Assembly: GCF_004138325.1 (NCBI RefSeq)
Contig: NZ_SBLB01000006.1
Location: 62,001 to 126,000, forward strand
From: Spirosoma sordidisoli
GTDB lineage: Bacteria > Bacteroidota > Bacteroidia > Cytophagales > Spirosomataceae
Direction: 5' to 3'
Length of the DNA stretch: 64,000 nucleotides
The notes below the pieces were generated by a model that worked only from the letters and a program-made list of their open reading frames with translations, was not told where the DNA came from and ran no database searches. Below, piece after piece: positions 46,101 through 54,912 of the stretch. How positions within the stretch are numbered: the first letter of the stretch is position 1; each line of letters starts with the position of its first letter. Made by a program: the position numbers and the translations under genes.

Positions 46101-46214
46101 GTCTTCGTGATCACCAACTACACAGGTCTCGATCCGGAAGTGTCGGGTGGTATCGACAACAACCTGTACCCCCGCCCCCGCATCATCTCGGCCGGTCTCA
46201 ATCTCGATTTCTAA
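43185..46214 (+). CDS. SusC/RagA-family TonB-dependent transporter
   Basis: This 1009-residue outer-membrane importer has a signal peptide to LAQ near residue 38. A carboxypeptidase-regulatory-like domain (VTLTGVVKEADGVPLPGVTV) is followed by the SusC signature VVVGYGTQRRKDLTGAITSI and the plug domain with RIRGGSSLNASNDPLVVIDGVP and AAIYGARAANGVILITTKKG. A large barrel completes it. SusC moves oligosaccharides across the outer membrane with TonB energy and a SusD lid. The partner SusD gene follows by 48 bases. Position in the starch cluster suggests maltooligosaccharides as substrate. Confidence 0.95.
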   Translation: MMKLFSQRFRRDARSASLWRLVVIALLSVGIHASVLAQGVTLTGVVKEADGVPLPGVTVQVKGTNRGTQTNADGSYQLTNVPAGSALIFSFIGKTPQEVLVGNRTAVDVVLADDSKSLQEVVVVGYGTQRRKDLTGAITSISAEEFQKGNIVNPEQLVAGKLAGVSITPPSGQPGGGSTIRIRGGSSLNASNDPLVVIDGVPVDNTNISGASNALSLINPQDIETFTVLKDASAAAIYGARAANGVILITTKKGRQGDQLRVSVSALGSVSQLVNQVPVLSADQFRDVIGQTGNAAQQALLGTANTNWQDQIYQTALSGDYNASVTGSVKNMPFRASFGYLNQNGILKTSNFERFSGSLGLSPRFFNNHLRVDVNLKGSIINNVFADQGAIGAAVAFDPTQPVYSGQDTYGGFFEWLDPATGRPNTQATRNPLGLLMQKQDLTTVKRSIGNVQFDYKFHFLPELRANLNLGYDLSSSTGTIFVPADAALQFNRGGQSSQSAQTRDNKTLEFYLNYVKDLRSVSSRVDVTAGYSYQDFIRKSPSFPELTANGTEFTPAGVPFETQYTLLAFFGRANYTFKDRYTLTATLRRDATSRFSPETRWGWFPSAGFAWNIKEESFLQGAKALSALKLRIGYGVTGQQDLPSGLSDYPYLPRYTLSDLTAQYQFGNSFYRTLRAEGYDANLKWEETQALNAAIDYAFFDGRISGSIDVYQKTTKDLLATIPVPAGSNLTNQILTNVGNLENKGVEFTINTNPVRNERHNLDVGFNITYNQNKITNLSKVPSPNDPGVLVGGITGGTGNTVQIQTVGFPTNSFFVYQQVYDASGKPLEGVYVDRGRNGETTGDGKITIDDRYRYQSANPKIFLGFTSQYTYGKFSAGFVLRGNIGNYVYNNVRSNYGAYRNFTNALGFNANGSPNVLETGFVNNQYFSDYYVENGSFLRMDNFNLGYNFGKVSNRPGKGMNLRLSATAQNVFVITNYTGLDPEVSGGIDNNLYPRPRIISAGLNLDF

Positions 46215-46262
46215 TCCACAGCCGACGGCTTGCAGTCAATCCGTCGGCTGTACTACAGAGCT

Positions 46263-47864
46263 ATGAACGTACTTACATCCATCACAAAAACCGGTGTTCT
46301 GGCCGCTTTGCTGCTCACGGCAGCCTCCTGCCTACAGGACCTCGACCGGCAACCGGTCTACGACGTCACGTCGGCGTCGGTATATAAAGACCCGGCCAAC
46401 TACAAACAGGTACTGGCCAAACTCTACGCCGTTCTGGCCGTGAGCGGGCAGCAGGGCCCGGCGGGCAAACCCGATATTGCCGGCATTGACGAAGGGTTCT
46501 CCAACTACCTGCGTCAGTACTGGAAAGCCCAGGAGCTGACGACCGACGAAGCCGTTATCGGCTGGAACGACGGGTCGCTCCCCGACTACCACAACATGAA
46601 CTGGTCGTCGAGCAATGAGTTCATCACGGCCATGTACAACCGGATTTTCTACATGGTCACCGCTACCAATGAGTTCATCCGCGAAACCACCGACGCCAAA
46701 CTGGCCGAACGCGGTATTACGGGCCAGGCCGCTACCGACGCCAGAACGTTCCGGGCCGAAGCTCGTTTTCTGCGCGCCCTGGCCTATACGCACGCCATCG
46801 ACCTGTTCGGCAGCGTACCCTTCGTGACCGAAACCGATGCGGTGGGGTCGTTCCAGCCGCGCCAGATCAGCCGGGCCGAGCTGTTCACCTACGTTGAAAC
46901 CGAGCTGAAAGCCATCGAAGAAGAGATGGCCGCGCCCCGCGCTGCGGAATACGGCCGGGCCGACCGGGCAGCGGCCTGGACCCTGCTGGCCAAACTGTAC
47001 CTGAACGCGCAGGTCTACACCGGCACCGCCCGCTATACCGACGCCGTGACGTATGCCAACAAGGTGATCCAATCGAACGCCTACGCCCTCGACGCCGACT
47101 ACAGCAAGCTCTTCCTGGCCGATAATGGCAGCTCGCGCGAGATTATCCTGCCCGTCACCTTCGACGGTACCCGGACCAAAACCTACGGAGGCATGACATT
47201 CCTAGTTCACGCGGCTGTGGGCGGCAAGATGAGTCCGACCAGCTTCGGGATTAACAGCGGCTGGGCCGGTCTGCGTACTACCAAAGGACTGGTTGACTCG
47301 TTTGCCGACCCCTCGGGCCGGACCGACACGCGGGCACTGTTCTTCACCGATGGCCAGAATCTGGAAATCAACGAGGTGCTGAACAAGTTTGAAGACGGCT
47401 ATGCCATTACCAAATTCAAGAACGTAACCTCGGCTGGCCAGCCCGGCTCTGACGTTGAAGGGAACTTCCCCGATACGGACTTCCCGCTCTTCCGGCTGGC
47501 CGATGTCTATCTGATGTACGCCGAAGCGGTACTGCGGGGCGGTACGGGGGGCGACGCAGCTACGGCGCTGACCTACGTGAACCTGCTTCGTCAGCGGGCC
47601 TACAAGGGCACGACGGGCAACATCACAGCCACGGCCCTGACCCTCGACTTCATTCTGTCGGAGCGCGCCCGTGAACTGTATTGGGAAGGCCACCGCCGAA
47701 CCGACCTCATCCGCTACGGCCGCTTCACCGAAGCTACGTACCTCTGGCCATTCAAAGGGGGCGTAAAAGCCGGACGGGCCGTCGAGTCGTTCCGTACTGT
47801 TTTCCCGCTGCCCGCGGCCGACCTTATTGCCAATCCAAATCTGAAACAGAATACAGGCTACTAA
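46263..47864 (+). CDS. SusD/RagB-family glycan-binding lipoprotein
   Basis: From ATG 46263 the protein has 533 residues. A lipobox (LLLTAASC) anchors it outside. The TPR-rich SusD body shows YNRIFYMVTATNEFIRE, AEARFLRALAYTHAIDLFGSVP, LLAKLYLNAQVYTG and the closing ERARELYWEGHRRTDLIRYGRF. It forms the lid of the SusC transporter and captures oligosaccharides at the surface. The SusE gene follows by 75 bases. Confidence 0.95.
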   Translation: MNVLTSITKTGVLAALLLTAASCLQDLDRQPVYDVTSASVYKDPANYKQVLAKLYAVLAVSGQQGPAGKPDIAGIDEGFSNYLRQYWKAQELTTDEAVIGWNDGSLPDYHNMNWSSSNEFITAMYNRIFYMVTATNEFIRETTDAKLAERGITGQAATDARTFRAEARFLRALAYTHAIDLFGSVPFVTETDAVGSFQPRQISRAELFTYVETELKAIEEEMAAPRAAEYGRADRAAAWTLLAKLYLNAQVYTGTARYTDAVTYANKVIQSNAYALDADYSKLFLADNGSSREIILPVTFDGTRTKTYGGMTFLVHAAVGGKMSPTSFGINSGWAGLRTTKGLVDSFADPSGRTDTRALFFTDGQNLEINEVLNKFEDGYAITKFKNVTSAGQPGSDVEGNFPDTDFPLFRLADVYLMYAEAVLRGGTGGDAATALTYVNLLRQRAYKGTTGNITATALTLDFILSERARELYWEGHRRTDLIRYGRFTEATYLWPFKGGVKAGRAVESFRTVFPLPAADLIANPNLKQNTGY

Positions 47865-47939
47865 ACCAGGTGCTGGTCATCGATTCAGGATGGGTTATGT
47901 CCCGAATCGATGACCAACTCTTGATAATCAGTCATTTTT

Positions 47940-49244
47940 ATGAAAACACGGTTTTACAATCTGCTCGTCATGGGCATGGTGTTACTGACGCTGGGGGCGT
48001 GCGAGAAAGAAGACGTGCGGGCGGTTCTGAACCCCGGTTCAGCTCCCGTAGTGACGCTCTCCTCGCCAACGGTCGTGCTGACCAAAGAGAATGCCGACCA
48101 GGACGCGCTGACCGTATCGTGGGCGAAACCCGACTACGGCTTCAATGCCCCGGCGGCCTACACTATCCTGATGGATAAAAAAGGGGGCGACTTCACCAAC
48201 GCCATTACGGTATCGACGGGTAGCGAGCTTCGAAAAACGTTTAAAGCGTCGGAGCTGAATCCTATGTTGCTGAAGCTGGGGCTGGTAGCCGGTACGGCCG
48301 CCGATATCGATCTGAAAGTACAGTCGGACCTGGGTCCCGGCGCGGTACTGATGTCGGCCGTGAGCAGCGTAAAAGCAACGCCTTACCTGGACAAGCTGGA
48401 CCTGAGCAGCACCTGGGGACTGGTCGGCAGCGCTACCGCCAACAGCTGGGATGGCCCCGATCAGCCCTTCTACAAAACCGACCAGAACAACGTGTTCGTG
48501 GCCTACGTAACCCTGACCGATGGGGAAATCAAGATACGGCAGGACAACAAATGGGACGTAAACTACGGCGGCACCGGCGGCACGCTGAAAGCTGGGGGCG
48601 ATAACATCGTGGTGAAAGCAGGTAACTACCGCGTTACCATCAACATGACCGCGCTGACCTATGCCATTGAGCCGTTCTCGTGGGGTATTGTAGGCAGTGC
48701 CGCTCCCAACGGCTGGGACGGTCCCGACGCGCCTTTTGTCTACGATCCCTCTACCGACCAGTGGCGGGCGGTGGTAACGCTCAAGGATGGCGACATCAAG
48801 TTCCGGCAGAACAACGCCTGGACCGTCAATTACGGGGGTGCGGCCGGTACGCTGAAAGAAGGGGGCGATAACATTGCCGTGAAGGCAGGTACCTACCTCG
48901 TCACGGCCGATTTCAAACCGACGGGTCTCAAATACACCATCGAGCCCTTTAACGCCTGGGGGCTGGTCGGCAGCGCGGCCCCCAAAGGCTGGGACGGTCC
49001 GGATGCTCAGTTTCAGCCCAGCTTTGTGGAAGAAGGTATCTGGACGCTTAGTAAGGTAACGCTGAAAGATGGCGAGATCAAATTCCGTCAGAACAACAAA
49101 TGGGACGAAAACCTGGGCGACAGTAACGCCGATGGTATCCTGGAAAAAGGAGGTGGTAACATCACGGTGAAAGCCGGTATCTACGACATCCAGCTCGACC
49201 TGACCAACGCCAGCCGACAGACCTACAAGCTGACAAAAAAATAA
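47940..49244 (+). CDS. SusE-type starch-binding lipoprotein with three tandem repeats
   Basis: This 434-residue lipoprotein has a lipobox (LLTLGAC). An N-terminal SusE domain (about 30-150) contains VTLSSPTVVLTKENADQDALT and YTILMDKKG. Three near-identical binding repeats follow (about 159-246, 248-337 and 340-432), each starting WG-[LI]-VGSA and containing WDGPD, the K-[FI]-RQ-[DN]-N block and AG-x-Y near its end. These match the SusE/SusF carbohydrate-binding modules, in which the aromatic W and the K/R face the glucan. Here all three modules are present and alike, suggesting recent duplication. It would enrich starch at the cell surface. Confidence 0.93.
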   Translation: MKTRFYNLLVMGMVLLTLGACEKEDVRAVLNPGSAPVVTLSSPTVVLTKENADQDALTVSWAKPDYGFNAPAAYTILMDKKGGDFTNAITVSTGSELRKTFKASELNPMLLKLGLVAGTAADIDLKVQSDLGPGAVLMSAVSSVKATPYLDKLDLSSTWGLVGSATANSWDGPDQPFYKTDQNNVFVAYVTLTDGEIKIRQDNKWDVNYGGTGGTLKAGGDNIVVKAGNYRVTINMTALTYAIEPFSWGIVGSAAPNGWDGPDAPFVYDPSTDQWRAVVTLKDGDIKFRQNNAWTVNYGGAAGTLKEGGDNIAVKAGTYLVTADFKPTGLKYTIEPFNAWGLVGSAAPKGWDGPDAQFQPSFVEEGIWTLSKVTLKDGEIKFRQNNKWDENLGDSNADGILEKGGGNITVKAGIYDIQLDLTNASRQTYKLTKK

Positions 49245-49320
49245 CCCCACGCAGCGGTTTGCCGTTATACTATCGCCTTTGTTCGTGATGTTCCCAGTGG
49301 TACGGACCGGATAAGGGCGA

Positions 49321-49328
49321 TACTTTTG
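49321..49328 (+). promoter_or_regulatory. Candidate -7 box of the intracellular GH13 gene
   Basis: TACTTTTG matches TAnnTTTG and ends 7 bases before ATG 49336. A leaderless or very short 5' end is implied. The -33 element is weak. Confidence 0.45.
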
Positions 49329-49335
49329 TTTGCAT

Positions 49336-50868
49336 ATGACCGAAGCGTTACTCCACCATCGTTTGCCCCACGCCCGCCCCATCGGACATACCGGCGTCCA
49401 TTATGAAATCTTTGTCCGTTCCTTTGCCGACTCTAACGGCGACGGCATCGGCGATCTCAACGGCGTTACCAACAATCTCGATTATTTACAGGATCTGGGC
49501 GTATCGGCCATCTGGCTCATGCCCATCAGCCCCTCGCCCAGCTACCACAAATACGACGTTACGGACTATTACGGCATCGATCCGGAATACGGCACGATGG
49601 ATGACTTCCGGCGGCTGATTGCCGAAGCCCACAAACGAAACATTGCCGTACTGATCGATCTGGTCCTGCACCACACCAGCACCCAGCACCACTGGTTTCA
49701 GGAAGCCCGCAAAGGACCTGACAATCCCTACTGGCCCTACTACAAATGGCTCACGCCGGCCGAGATCAAAGCCCGCAACCTGGCCACCCGCGACATTACG
49801 GCCGACTCGGGCGAACGCAACCCCTGGCATGCGGTACCGGGCGCTGCCTACCCCGAACGGTATTATGGCATGTTCTGGCAGGGTATGCCCGATCTGAATT
49901 TTGAGCACCGGCCCCTGCGCGAGGAGGTATTCCGCATTGGCCGCTACTGGCTTACCGAGGTGGGCGTCGACGGGTTCCGGCTCGACGCGGCCCGCCACCT
50001 GTACCGCGAATTCGAAGAGCCGAAAAATCACCAGTTCTGGGAAGAGTTTCGTCAGGAGATGACGGCGGTGAAGCCAGACATGCACCTGATCGGTGAAGTA
50101 TGGACCCGCCCCGAACGGGTAGCGCCCTACTACCGCGGTCTGCACGCTACGTTCAACTTCGATTTTGCGCTGTCACTGGCCGAAGTTATCCGGCAGGAAG
50201 ACGATACCGAAGACCTGATCGAATTTCTGGACCACGTACAGGGCGCCTACGAACACGTCAGCCCCGACTTCATCGACGCGCTGATCCTGTCGAATCACGA
50301 CCAGGAACGCATCGGCAGCACCCTGCGGGCCAATACGAACCATCTGAAAGTGGCCGCTAATCTGCTGCTCACCCTGCCCGGTAATCCATATCTGTACTAC
50401 GGCGAAGAAATTGGGATGCTGGGCCGCAAACCCGACGAGTTCATCCGCGAGCCATTTCTGTGGAACACCCGTGACCTCGACAAACAACGCACCTACTGGC
50501 AACGGGGCCGCTACAGCACCAGCAAAGCCATAAAGCCCCTGGCCCGTCAGCAAACCGACGCCGACTCGCTGTTCTGCCACTATAAACGGCTGATTCAGTA
50601 TCGGAACGCCCACGCCGTGCTGAACGACAACCTGAGCCGGCTGGAGCAGACCGGAATCCGGCAACGGGGCGTCGTGGCGTTTATCCGCAAGTCGGCTACG
50701 GGCGGGCGGGTGTTGCTGGTACATAACCTGACGGCGAACCCCATTGAGGTGGTTTTCTCGCCCGACGAGGAATGGTGCCGCTGTATTGTTTTTGCAACCC
50801 GTGAGGGTGCCTCCTTCAACGACGACCGGGTGCGGGTGCCGGGGTATAGCTGTGTGGTGGTGGAATAA
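49336..50868 (+). CDS. GH13 alpha-glucan hydrolase without signal peptide
   Basis: From ATG 49336 the protein has 510 residues and no signal peptide. Motifs include VHYEIFVRSFADSNGDGIGDLNG, VDGFRLDAARHLY (nucleophile Asp), LIGEVWTRPE (acid/base Glu) and LSNHDQERIGS (third Asp). A small C-terminal beta domain ends RVPGYSCVVVE. It resembles amylase and oligo-glucosidase-type GH13 enzymes. It likely degrades imported maltooligosaccharides in the cytoplasm or periplasm. Trehalose-type substrates cannot be excluded. Confidence 0.92.
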   Translation: MTEALLHHRLPHARPIGHTGVHYEIFVRSFADSNGDGIGDLNGVTNNLDYLQDLGVSAIWLMPISPSPSYHKYDVTDYYGIDPEYGTMDDFRRLIAEAHKRNIAVLIDLVLHHTSTQHHWFQEARKGPDNPYWPYYKWLTPAEIKARNLATRDITADSGERNPWHAVPGAAYPERYYGMFWQGMPDLNFEHRPLREEVFRIGRYWLTEVGVDGFRLDAARHLYREFEEPKNHQFWEEFRQEMTAVKPDMHLIGEVWTRPERVAPYYRGLHATFNFDFALSLAEVIRQEDDTEDLIEFLDHVQGAYEHVSPDFIDALILSNHDQERIGSTLRANTNHLKVAANLLLTLPGNPYLYYGEEIGMLGRKPDEFIREPFLWNTRDLDKQRTYWQRGRYSTSKAIKPLARQQTDADSLFCHYKRLIQYRNAHAVLNDNLSRLEQTGIRQRGVVAFIRKSATGGRVLLVHNLTANPIEVVFSPDEEWCRCIVFATREGASFNDDRVRVPGYSCVVVE

Positions 50869-50920
50869 GTTAAAAAACATATATTTACCTTATTCCTGTT
50901 CTACCAGGTACCTTTCTGTT

Positions 50921-51529
50921 ATGCAGATAACCAAACCGTCTCGCAGGCCAGGGGCCATTTCTCAACGTCGCCGTAAAGCAACACCAGAGCAGTACTTCGC
51001 GTTTGAAGCACGATCTGTGCGCAAACACGAGTACATCGACGGAGAAATTCGCCTTATGCCTTACACGTCCGAAAATCACGGTCTGATTGTGGCCAACCTG
51101 ATTGCTTTATTGCACAGTGCGCTCAAGGGAAGTGGTTGCCGCGTATATCCCAGCGACCGAATGCTGTACGTACCCCCAACGGGTAATTATTATTATCCCG
51201 ACGTGATGGTGGTTTGTGGCGAATCCCTCTTCCACCAATTTAAACCCCGCATGGTCGCCACGCTAAATCCAACCGTGCTGATTGAAGTGCTTTCGGAAAG
51301 TACCGGCGAATATGACGAGACGATGAAATGGTACAACTACAAGCAGATCGATACGCTACAACAGTACGTTCGCGTATCGCAGGACCAAGTCCGGCTTGAC
51401 CTCTACACCCGTGTCGGCACTACCCATGACTGGCTCAACACATTTGCGGAACAGCTCGATCAAACAGTGACGATTGGCAGCTGCGAAATCAGGGTGAGCG
51501 AGGTGTACGAACACATTATCACAAACTAG
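50921..51529 (+). CDS. Uma2-family (DUF820) endonuclease-like protein
   Basis: From ATG 50921 the protein has 202 residues. It shows the PD-(D/E)XK-like core: HEYIDGEIRLMPYTSENHG, YYPDVMVVCGE with the catalytic Asp, and VLIEVLSESTGEYDETMKWYNYK with the second acidic residue and Lys. Uma2 proteins are numerous in Cyanobacteria and in Spirosoma-like bacteria; the biological role is unclear. It stands alone between the starch locus and pyrB. Upstream in-frame codons lie within the GH13 gene and are not used. Confidence 0.85.
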   Translation: MQITKPSRRPGAISQRRRKATPEQYFAFEARSVRKHEYIDGEIRLMPYTSENHGLIVANLIALLHSALKGSGCRVYPSDRMLYVPPTGNYYYPDVMVVCGESLFHQFKPRMVATLNPTVLIEVLSESTGEYDETMKWYNYKQIDTLQQYVRVSQDQVRLDLYTRVGTTHDWLNTFAEQLDQTVTIGSCEIRVSEVYEHIITN

Positions 51530-51612
51530 TTGTAGCTCCTGGTTACTACGAAGTCAGACTACGGATTGGCTCCCCTAGCGCTGGCTACATATGTTTAGAA
51601 CGGCTTTGCGCT

Positions 51613-51620
51613 TATCTTTG
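51613..51620 (+). promoter_or_regulatory. Candidate -7 box of pyrB
   Basis: TATCTTTG matches TAnnTTTG and gives a leader of about 25 bases. The -33 region (about 51593) has GTTTAG, a near match. Confidence 0.5.
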
Positions 51621-51648
51621 CCCAATTTTAGCCGCTTCATTACCCCTC

Positions 51649-52572
51649 ATGGCCCAATCCCTCAGCGTCCGCCATCTGGTGGGCATCAAAGATCTGACCG
51701 AGTCCGACATCAACCTGATCCTCGAAACGGCCGGCCAGTTCAAGGAAGTCATTAACCGTCCGATCAAGAAAGTCCCGTCCCTGCGCGACGTGACGATCGC
51801 CAACGTTTTTTTCGAAAACTCGACCCGAACCCGGCTGTCGTTCGAACTGGCCGAAAAGCGGCTCTCGGCCGATGTCGTCAACTTTTCGGCCTCGGGTAGT
51901 TCGGTCAAGAAAGGCGAAACCCTGCTCGATACGGTCAACAACATTCTGGCCATGAAAGTCGATATGGTCGTGATGCGCCATAGCAGTCCCGGAGCGCCCC
52001 ATTACCTGACCAAACACATCAAAGCCAACGTGGTCAACGCCGGCGACGGTACCCACGAACACCCCACCCAGGCCCTGCTCGACTCGTTCTCGATCCGCGA
52101 GAAACTCGGCGACGTAGCCGGCAAACGCATCGCCATCATCGGCGACATTACCCACTCGCGGGTTGCCCTGTCGAACATCTTCTGTTTGCAGAAGCAGGGC
52201 GCCGACGTTATGGTATGCGGCCCTAAAACGCTGATCCCTAAATACATCGAAAGCCTGGGCGTACGCGTTGGGCATGACGTACGGGCCGCCCTGGCCTGGT
52301 GCGACGTGGCCAACGTATTGCGGATTCAGCTGGAGCGGCAGCAGATCAAGTATTTCCCATCCCTGCGCGAGTATTCGCTGTACTACGGAATCTCCAGGCA
52401 GATGCTCGACGAACTGGACCGACCCATCGTACTGATGCACCCGGGCCCTATAAACCGGGGGGTCGAACTTACGTCCGACGCAGCCGACTCGCCCCATTCC
52501 ATTATTCTCGATCAGGTCGAAAATGGCGTAGCGGTACGGATGGCGGTGCTGTATTTACTGGCTCAGTTGTAG
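51649..52572 (+). CDS. pyrB: Aspartate carbamoyltransferase catalytic subunit
   Basis: This 307-residue enzyme carries the carbamoyl-phosphate motif [13 protein letters not shown] (about 54-66), then [14 protein letters not shown] and the late [14 protein letters not shown]. It makes N-carbamoyl-L-aspartate in pyrimidine synthesis. No regulatory pyrI or dihydroorotase gene lies beside it. The gene has its own promoter and a perfect 20-base-pair hairpin after it. Confidence 0.97.
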   Translation: MAQSLSVRHLVGIKDLTESDINLILETAGQFKEVINRPIKKVPSLRDVTIANVFFENSTRTRLSFELAEKRLSADVVNFSASGSSVKKGETLLDTVNNILAMKVDMVVMRHSSPGAPHYLTKHIKANVVNAGDGTHEHPTQALLDSFSIREKLGDVAGKRIAIIGDITHSRVALSNIFCLQKQGADVMVCGPKTLIPKYIESLGVRVGHDVRAALAWCDVANVLRIQLERQQIKYFPSLREYSLYYGISRQMLDELDRPIVLMHPGPINRGVELTSDAADSPHSIILDQVENGVAVRMAVLYLLAQL

Positions 52573-52597
52573 GTCTGGCGGTATTTCTTCCTACTTT

Positions 52598-52642
52598 GTA
52601 GCAGCAACCGCGCGACCAGTCAGGTCGCGCGGTTGCTGCTAC
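52598..52642 (+). terminator. Long perfect hairpin after pyrB
   Basis: Twenty-base perfect arms (52598-52617 and 52623-52642) flank a 5-base loop, with a C/T-rich tail (ACCCCTCTTT). Its placement 25 bases after the pyrB stop suggests termination. Confidence 0.7.
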
Positions 52643-52675
52643 CCCTCTTTCTACCGTTTCATTCGCCCCCTGCCT

Positions 52676-54577
52676 ATGCGCCCCCCACAACTACCCACTG
52701 GCCTACCAACCGTATTATACGTCGTCCTGTTGATGCTGACTTCTCTGGCCGCCCGGGCGCAGGAAGACGTCTACAAACAATTGCAGGCGGTGGCCATCAT
52801 CGAGCCTAAAGTCATGATGCCCATGCGCGACGGGGTTCGGCTGGCTACGGACATTTACCGCCCCAAAACCGATAAGCCCGTCCCGATTATTTTCTCCAAA
52901 ACCCCTTACAACTTTAACGGCTGGGGCGACGGCGAGCAGCGGCCGAACTCATACCAGGCCGCTCTCGATGCCGTAAAACATGGCTATGCCTATGTAGTAC
53001 AGAACGAGCGGGGCAAGTTCTTCTCCGAAGGCGACTGGGATATTCTGGGGCCACCCACCACCGACGGCTACGATGCCTTCGCCTGGATGAGTAAGCAACC
53101 CTGGTCGAACGGAAAGATCGGCACGCTGGGCTGCTCGTCAACGGCCGAGTGGCAGATGGCCGTTGCGGCACTGGCCCACCCCGCCCACGCGGCTATGGTG
53201 CCGATGGGGTTTGGCGCCGGTGTAGGTCGCGTCGGCCCGTTCATGGAACAGGGCAACTGGTACCGGGGCGGGGCGCAGCAGATGCTGTTCACTACCTGGC
53301 TCTACGGCACTCAGACCGATGCGGCCCGGCCAACCTTTCCTAAAACAGCCAGCAGCGAAGACCTGGCCCGAGTGTCGCGGTTTTACGACATGGCCCCCGA
53401 AATGCCGAAAGTAGACTGGGCACAGGGTCTGAAGCACCTGCCGGTACAGAACATCATCAGCAACGCCAATGGTCAGAAAGGCATCTACGAGAAGATGATT
53501 GTTCGGAAACCGAACGACCCGGCCTGGTACACGGGTGGCTTGTACCACGACAACATGCCGTTCAACGTACCGAGCTACTGGTTTGCTTCCTGGTACGATG
53601 TCTCGACGGGCCCCAACCTGGCGCTGTTCAACCACGTCCGGAAAAACGCCGTAGACCCTAAAGTCCGCGACGCCCAGTACCTTGTCATTGCCCCTACCCT
53701 GCACTGCGCCTATAAACGTGCCACCGCCAACACCATCGTGGGCGAACGAAGCGTAGGCGACGCCCGGCTCGATTACGACGCCCTTACCTACGGCTGGTTC
53801 GACTACTGGCTCAAAGGCGAAGCGAACGACGTGCTCAAAACCACCCCCCGCGTCCGGTATTATACCATGGGCTCGAATAAATGGCAGACGTCCGACAGCT
53901 GGCCACCCGCCAACGCCACCCCAACGACCTATTACCTGACCAGTGGCGGACGGGCCAATAGTCTATACGGTGATGGCAAACTGACCACGACGCCCCCCGG
54001 CAAAAGCGACAAGCCCGACCTCTTCGCCTACGATCCGGCTTATCCGGTGCCCTCGTACGGCGGTAACGTCTGCTGTACCGGCAATGCCGTGCAGGGCGGT
54101 GCCTTCGACCAGCACCAGATGGAAACGCGACAGGATATTCTGGTCTATACCACCGAGCCCTTCGCCGACGGTGTCGAGTTGAGCGGCTCCATCGAAACAA
54201 CGCTCTATGTGGCCTCCGACGCGAAAGACACTGACTTTACTGTAAAACTGATCGACGTATACCCCGATGGGAAAGCGTACAACCTGGACGAAACGATCCT
54301 GCGCGCCCGGTACCGCGAGGGTTTCGACAAGGAGGTCATGATGGAGAAAGGAAACGTGTATAAACTCACCCTTAGCCCCATGGCTACCAGTAACTTCTTC
54401 GCTCCCGGCCACCGGATACGGGTCGAAGTGTCGAGCAGTAATTTCCCGCGTTTCGATCGCAACATGAACACGGGAGGCAACAACTACGATGAGACCAAAG
54501 GAGTTGTGGCCCATAATCAGGTATTCCACTCCGCCCAGTACCCATCGCAGATAAAACTCCCCCTGGTGAAGAAATAA
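52676..54577 (+). CDS. CocE/NonD-family (S15-like) secreted hydrolase
   Basis: This 633-residue protein has a signal peptide ([14 protein letters not shown], to about 29). The alpha/beta-hydrolase part contains [14 protein letters not shown], then [14 protein letters not shown] with the nucleophile Ser in a G-x-S-x-type turn, and the C-terminal jelly-roll X-Pro domain with [22 protein letters not shown] and [18 protein letters not shown]. The family includes cocaine esterase, X-Pro dipeptidyl peptidases and beta-lactam acylases. The substrate is unknown, and acyl or peptide bonds outside the cell are likely targets. Confidence 0.9.
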   Translation: MRPPQLPTGLPTVLYVVLLMLTSLAARAQEDVYKQLQAVAIIEPKVMMPMRDGVRLATDIYRPKTDKPVPIIFSKTPYNFNGWGDGEQRPNSYQAALDAVKHGYAYVVQNERGKFFSEGDWDILGPPTTDGYDAFAWMSKQPWSNGKIGTLGCSSTAEWQMAVAALAHPAHAAMVPMGFGAGVGRVGPFMEQGNWYRGGAQQMLFTTWLYGTQTDAARPTFPKTASSEDLARVSRFYDMAPEMPKVDWAQGLKHLPVQNIISNANGQKGIYEKMIVRKPNDPAWYTGGLYHDNMPFNVPSYWFASWYDVSTGPNLALFNHVRKNAVDPKVRDAQYLVIAPTLHCAYKRATANTIVGERSVGDARLDYDALTYGWFDYWLKGEANDVLKTTPRVRYYTMGSNKWQTSDSWPPANATPTTYYLTSGGRANSLYGDGKLTTTPPGKSDKPDLFAYDPAYPVPSYGGNVCCTGNAVQGGAFDQHQMETRQDILVYTTEPFADGVELSGSIETTLYVASDAKDTDFTVKLIDVYPDGKAYNLDETILRARYREGFDKEVMMEKGNVYKLTLSPMATSNFFAPGHRIRVEVSSSNFPRFDRNMNTGGNNYDETKGVVAHNQVFHSAQYPSQIKLPLVKK

Positions 54578-54912
54578 TATACATTCAGCTGGTTTTGCTG
54601 ACGCAGGAGTGGTCCGTGAGGACACGGACCACGGTGTAGGTATGTAGAGACGCAACCCATTGCGTCTCCTGTCCGGATGGTTTTCGCTGACGCGCGAGTG
54701 GTCCGACTACGCGTCCCGGTGCGGACGCGTACGCGGTGACGGAACCCTGTCATATTTATATACCGACGGGCTCGCGGATGCCGAACAAATCGCGGAACCA
54801 CGCTGTTCTTGGAACATACCCCTGCCCCAGCCAGGCCACTGACAGGGGCAGCCTACAGCAGGTGAAAACCAGGACGCCGGTATGGCCGCGTCGCTACATA
54901 AACAACAGACGA
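54578..54912. repeat. Tandem hairpin repeat cluster between hydrolase and VWA gene
   Basis: This 335-base gap has a direct repeat (GCTGACGCAGGAGTGGTCCG at 54597-54616, with a related copy at 54686-54705). It also has three hairpins: 54611-54630, 54647-54668 (GAGACGCAA/TTGCGTCTC) and 54708-54731 (TACGCGTCC/GGACGCGTA). The second has the look of a recurring intergenic palindrome. The remainder holds nothing I can support. Confidence 0.6.
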
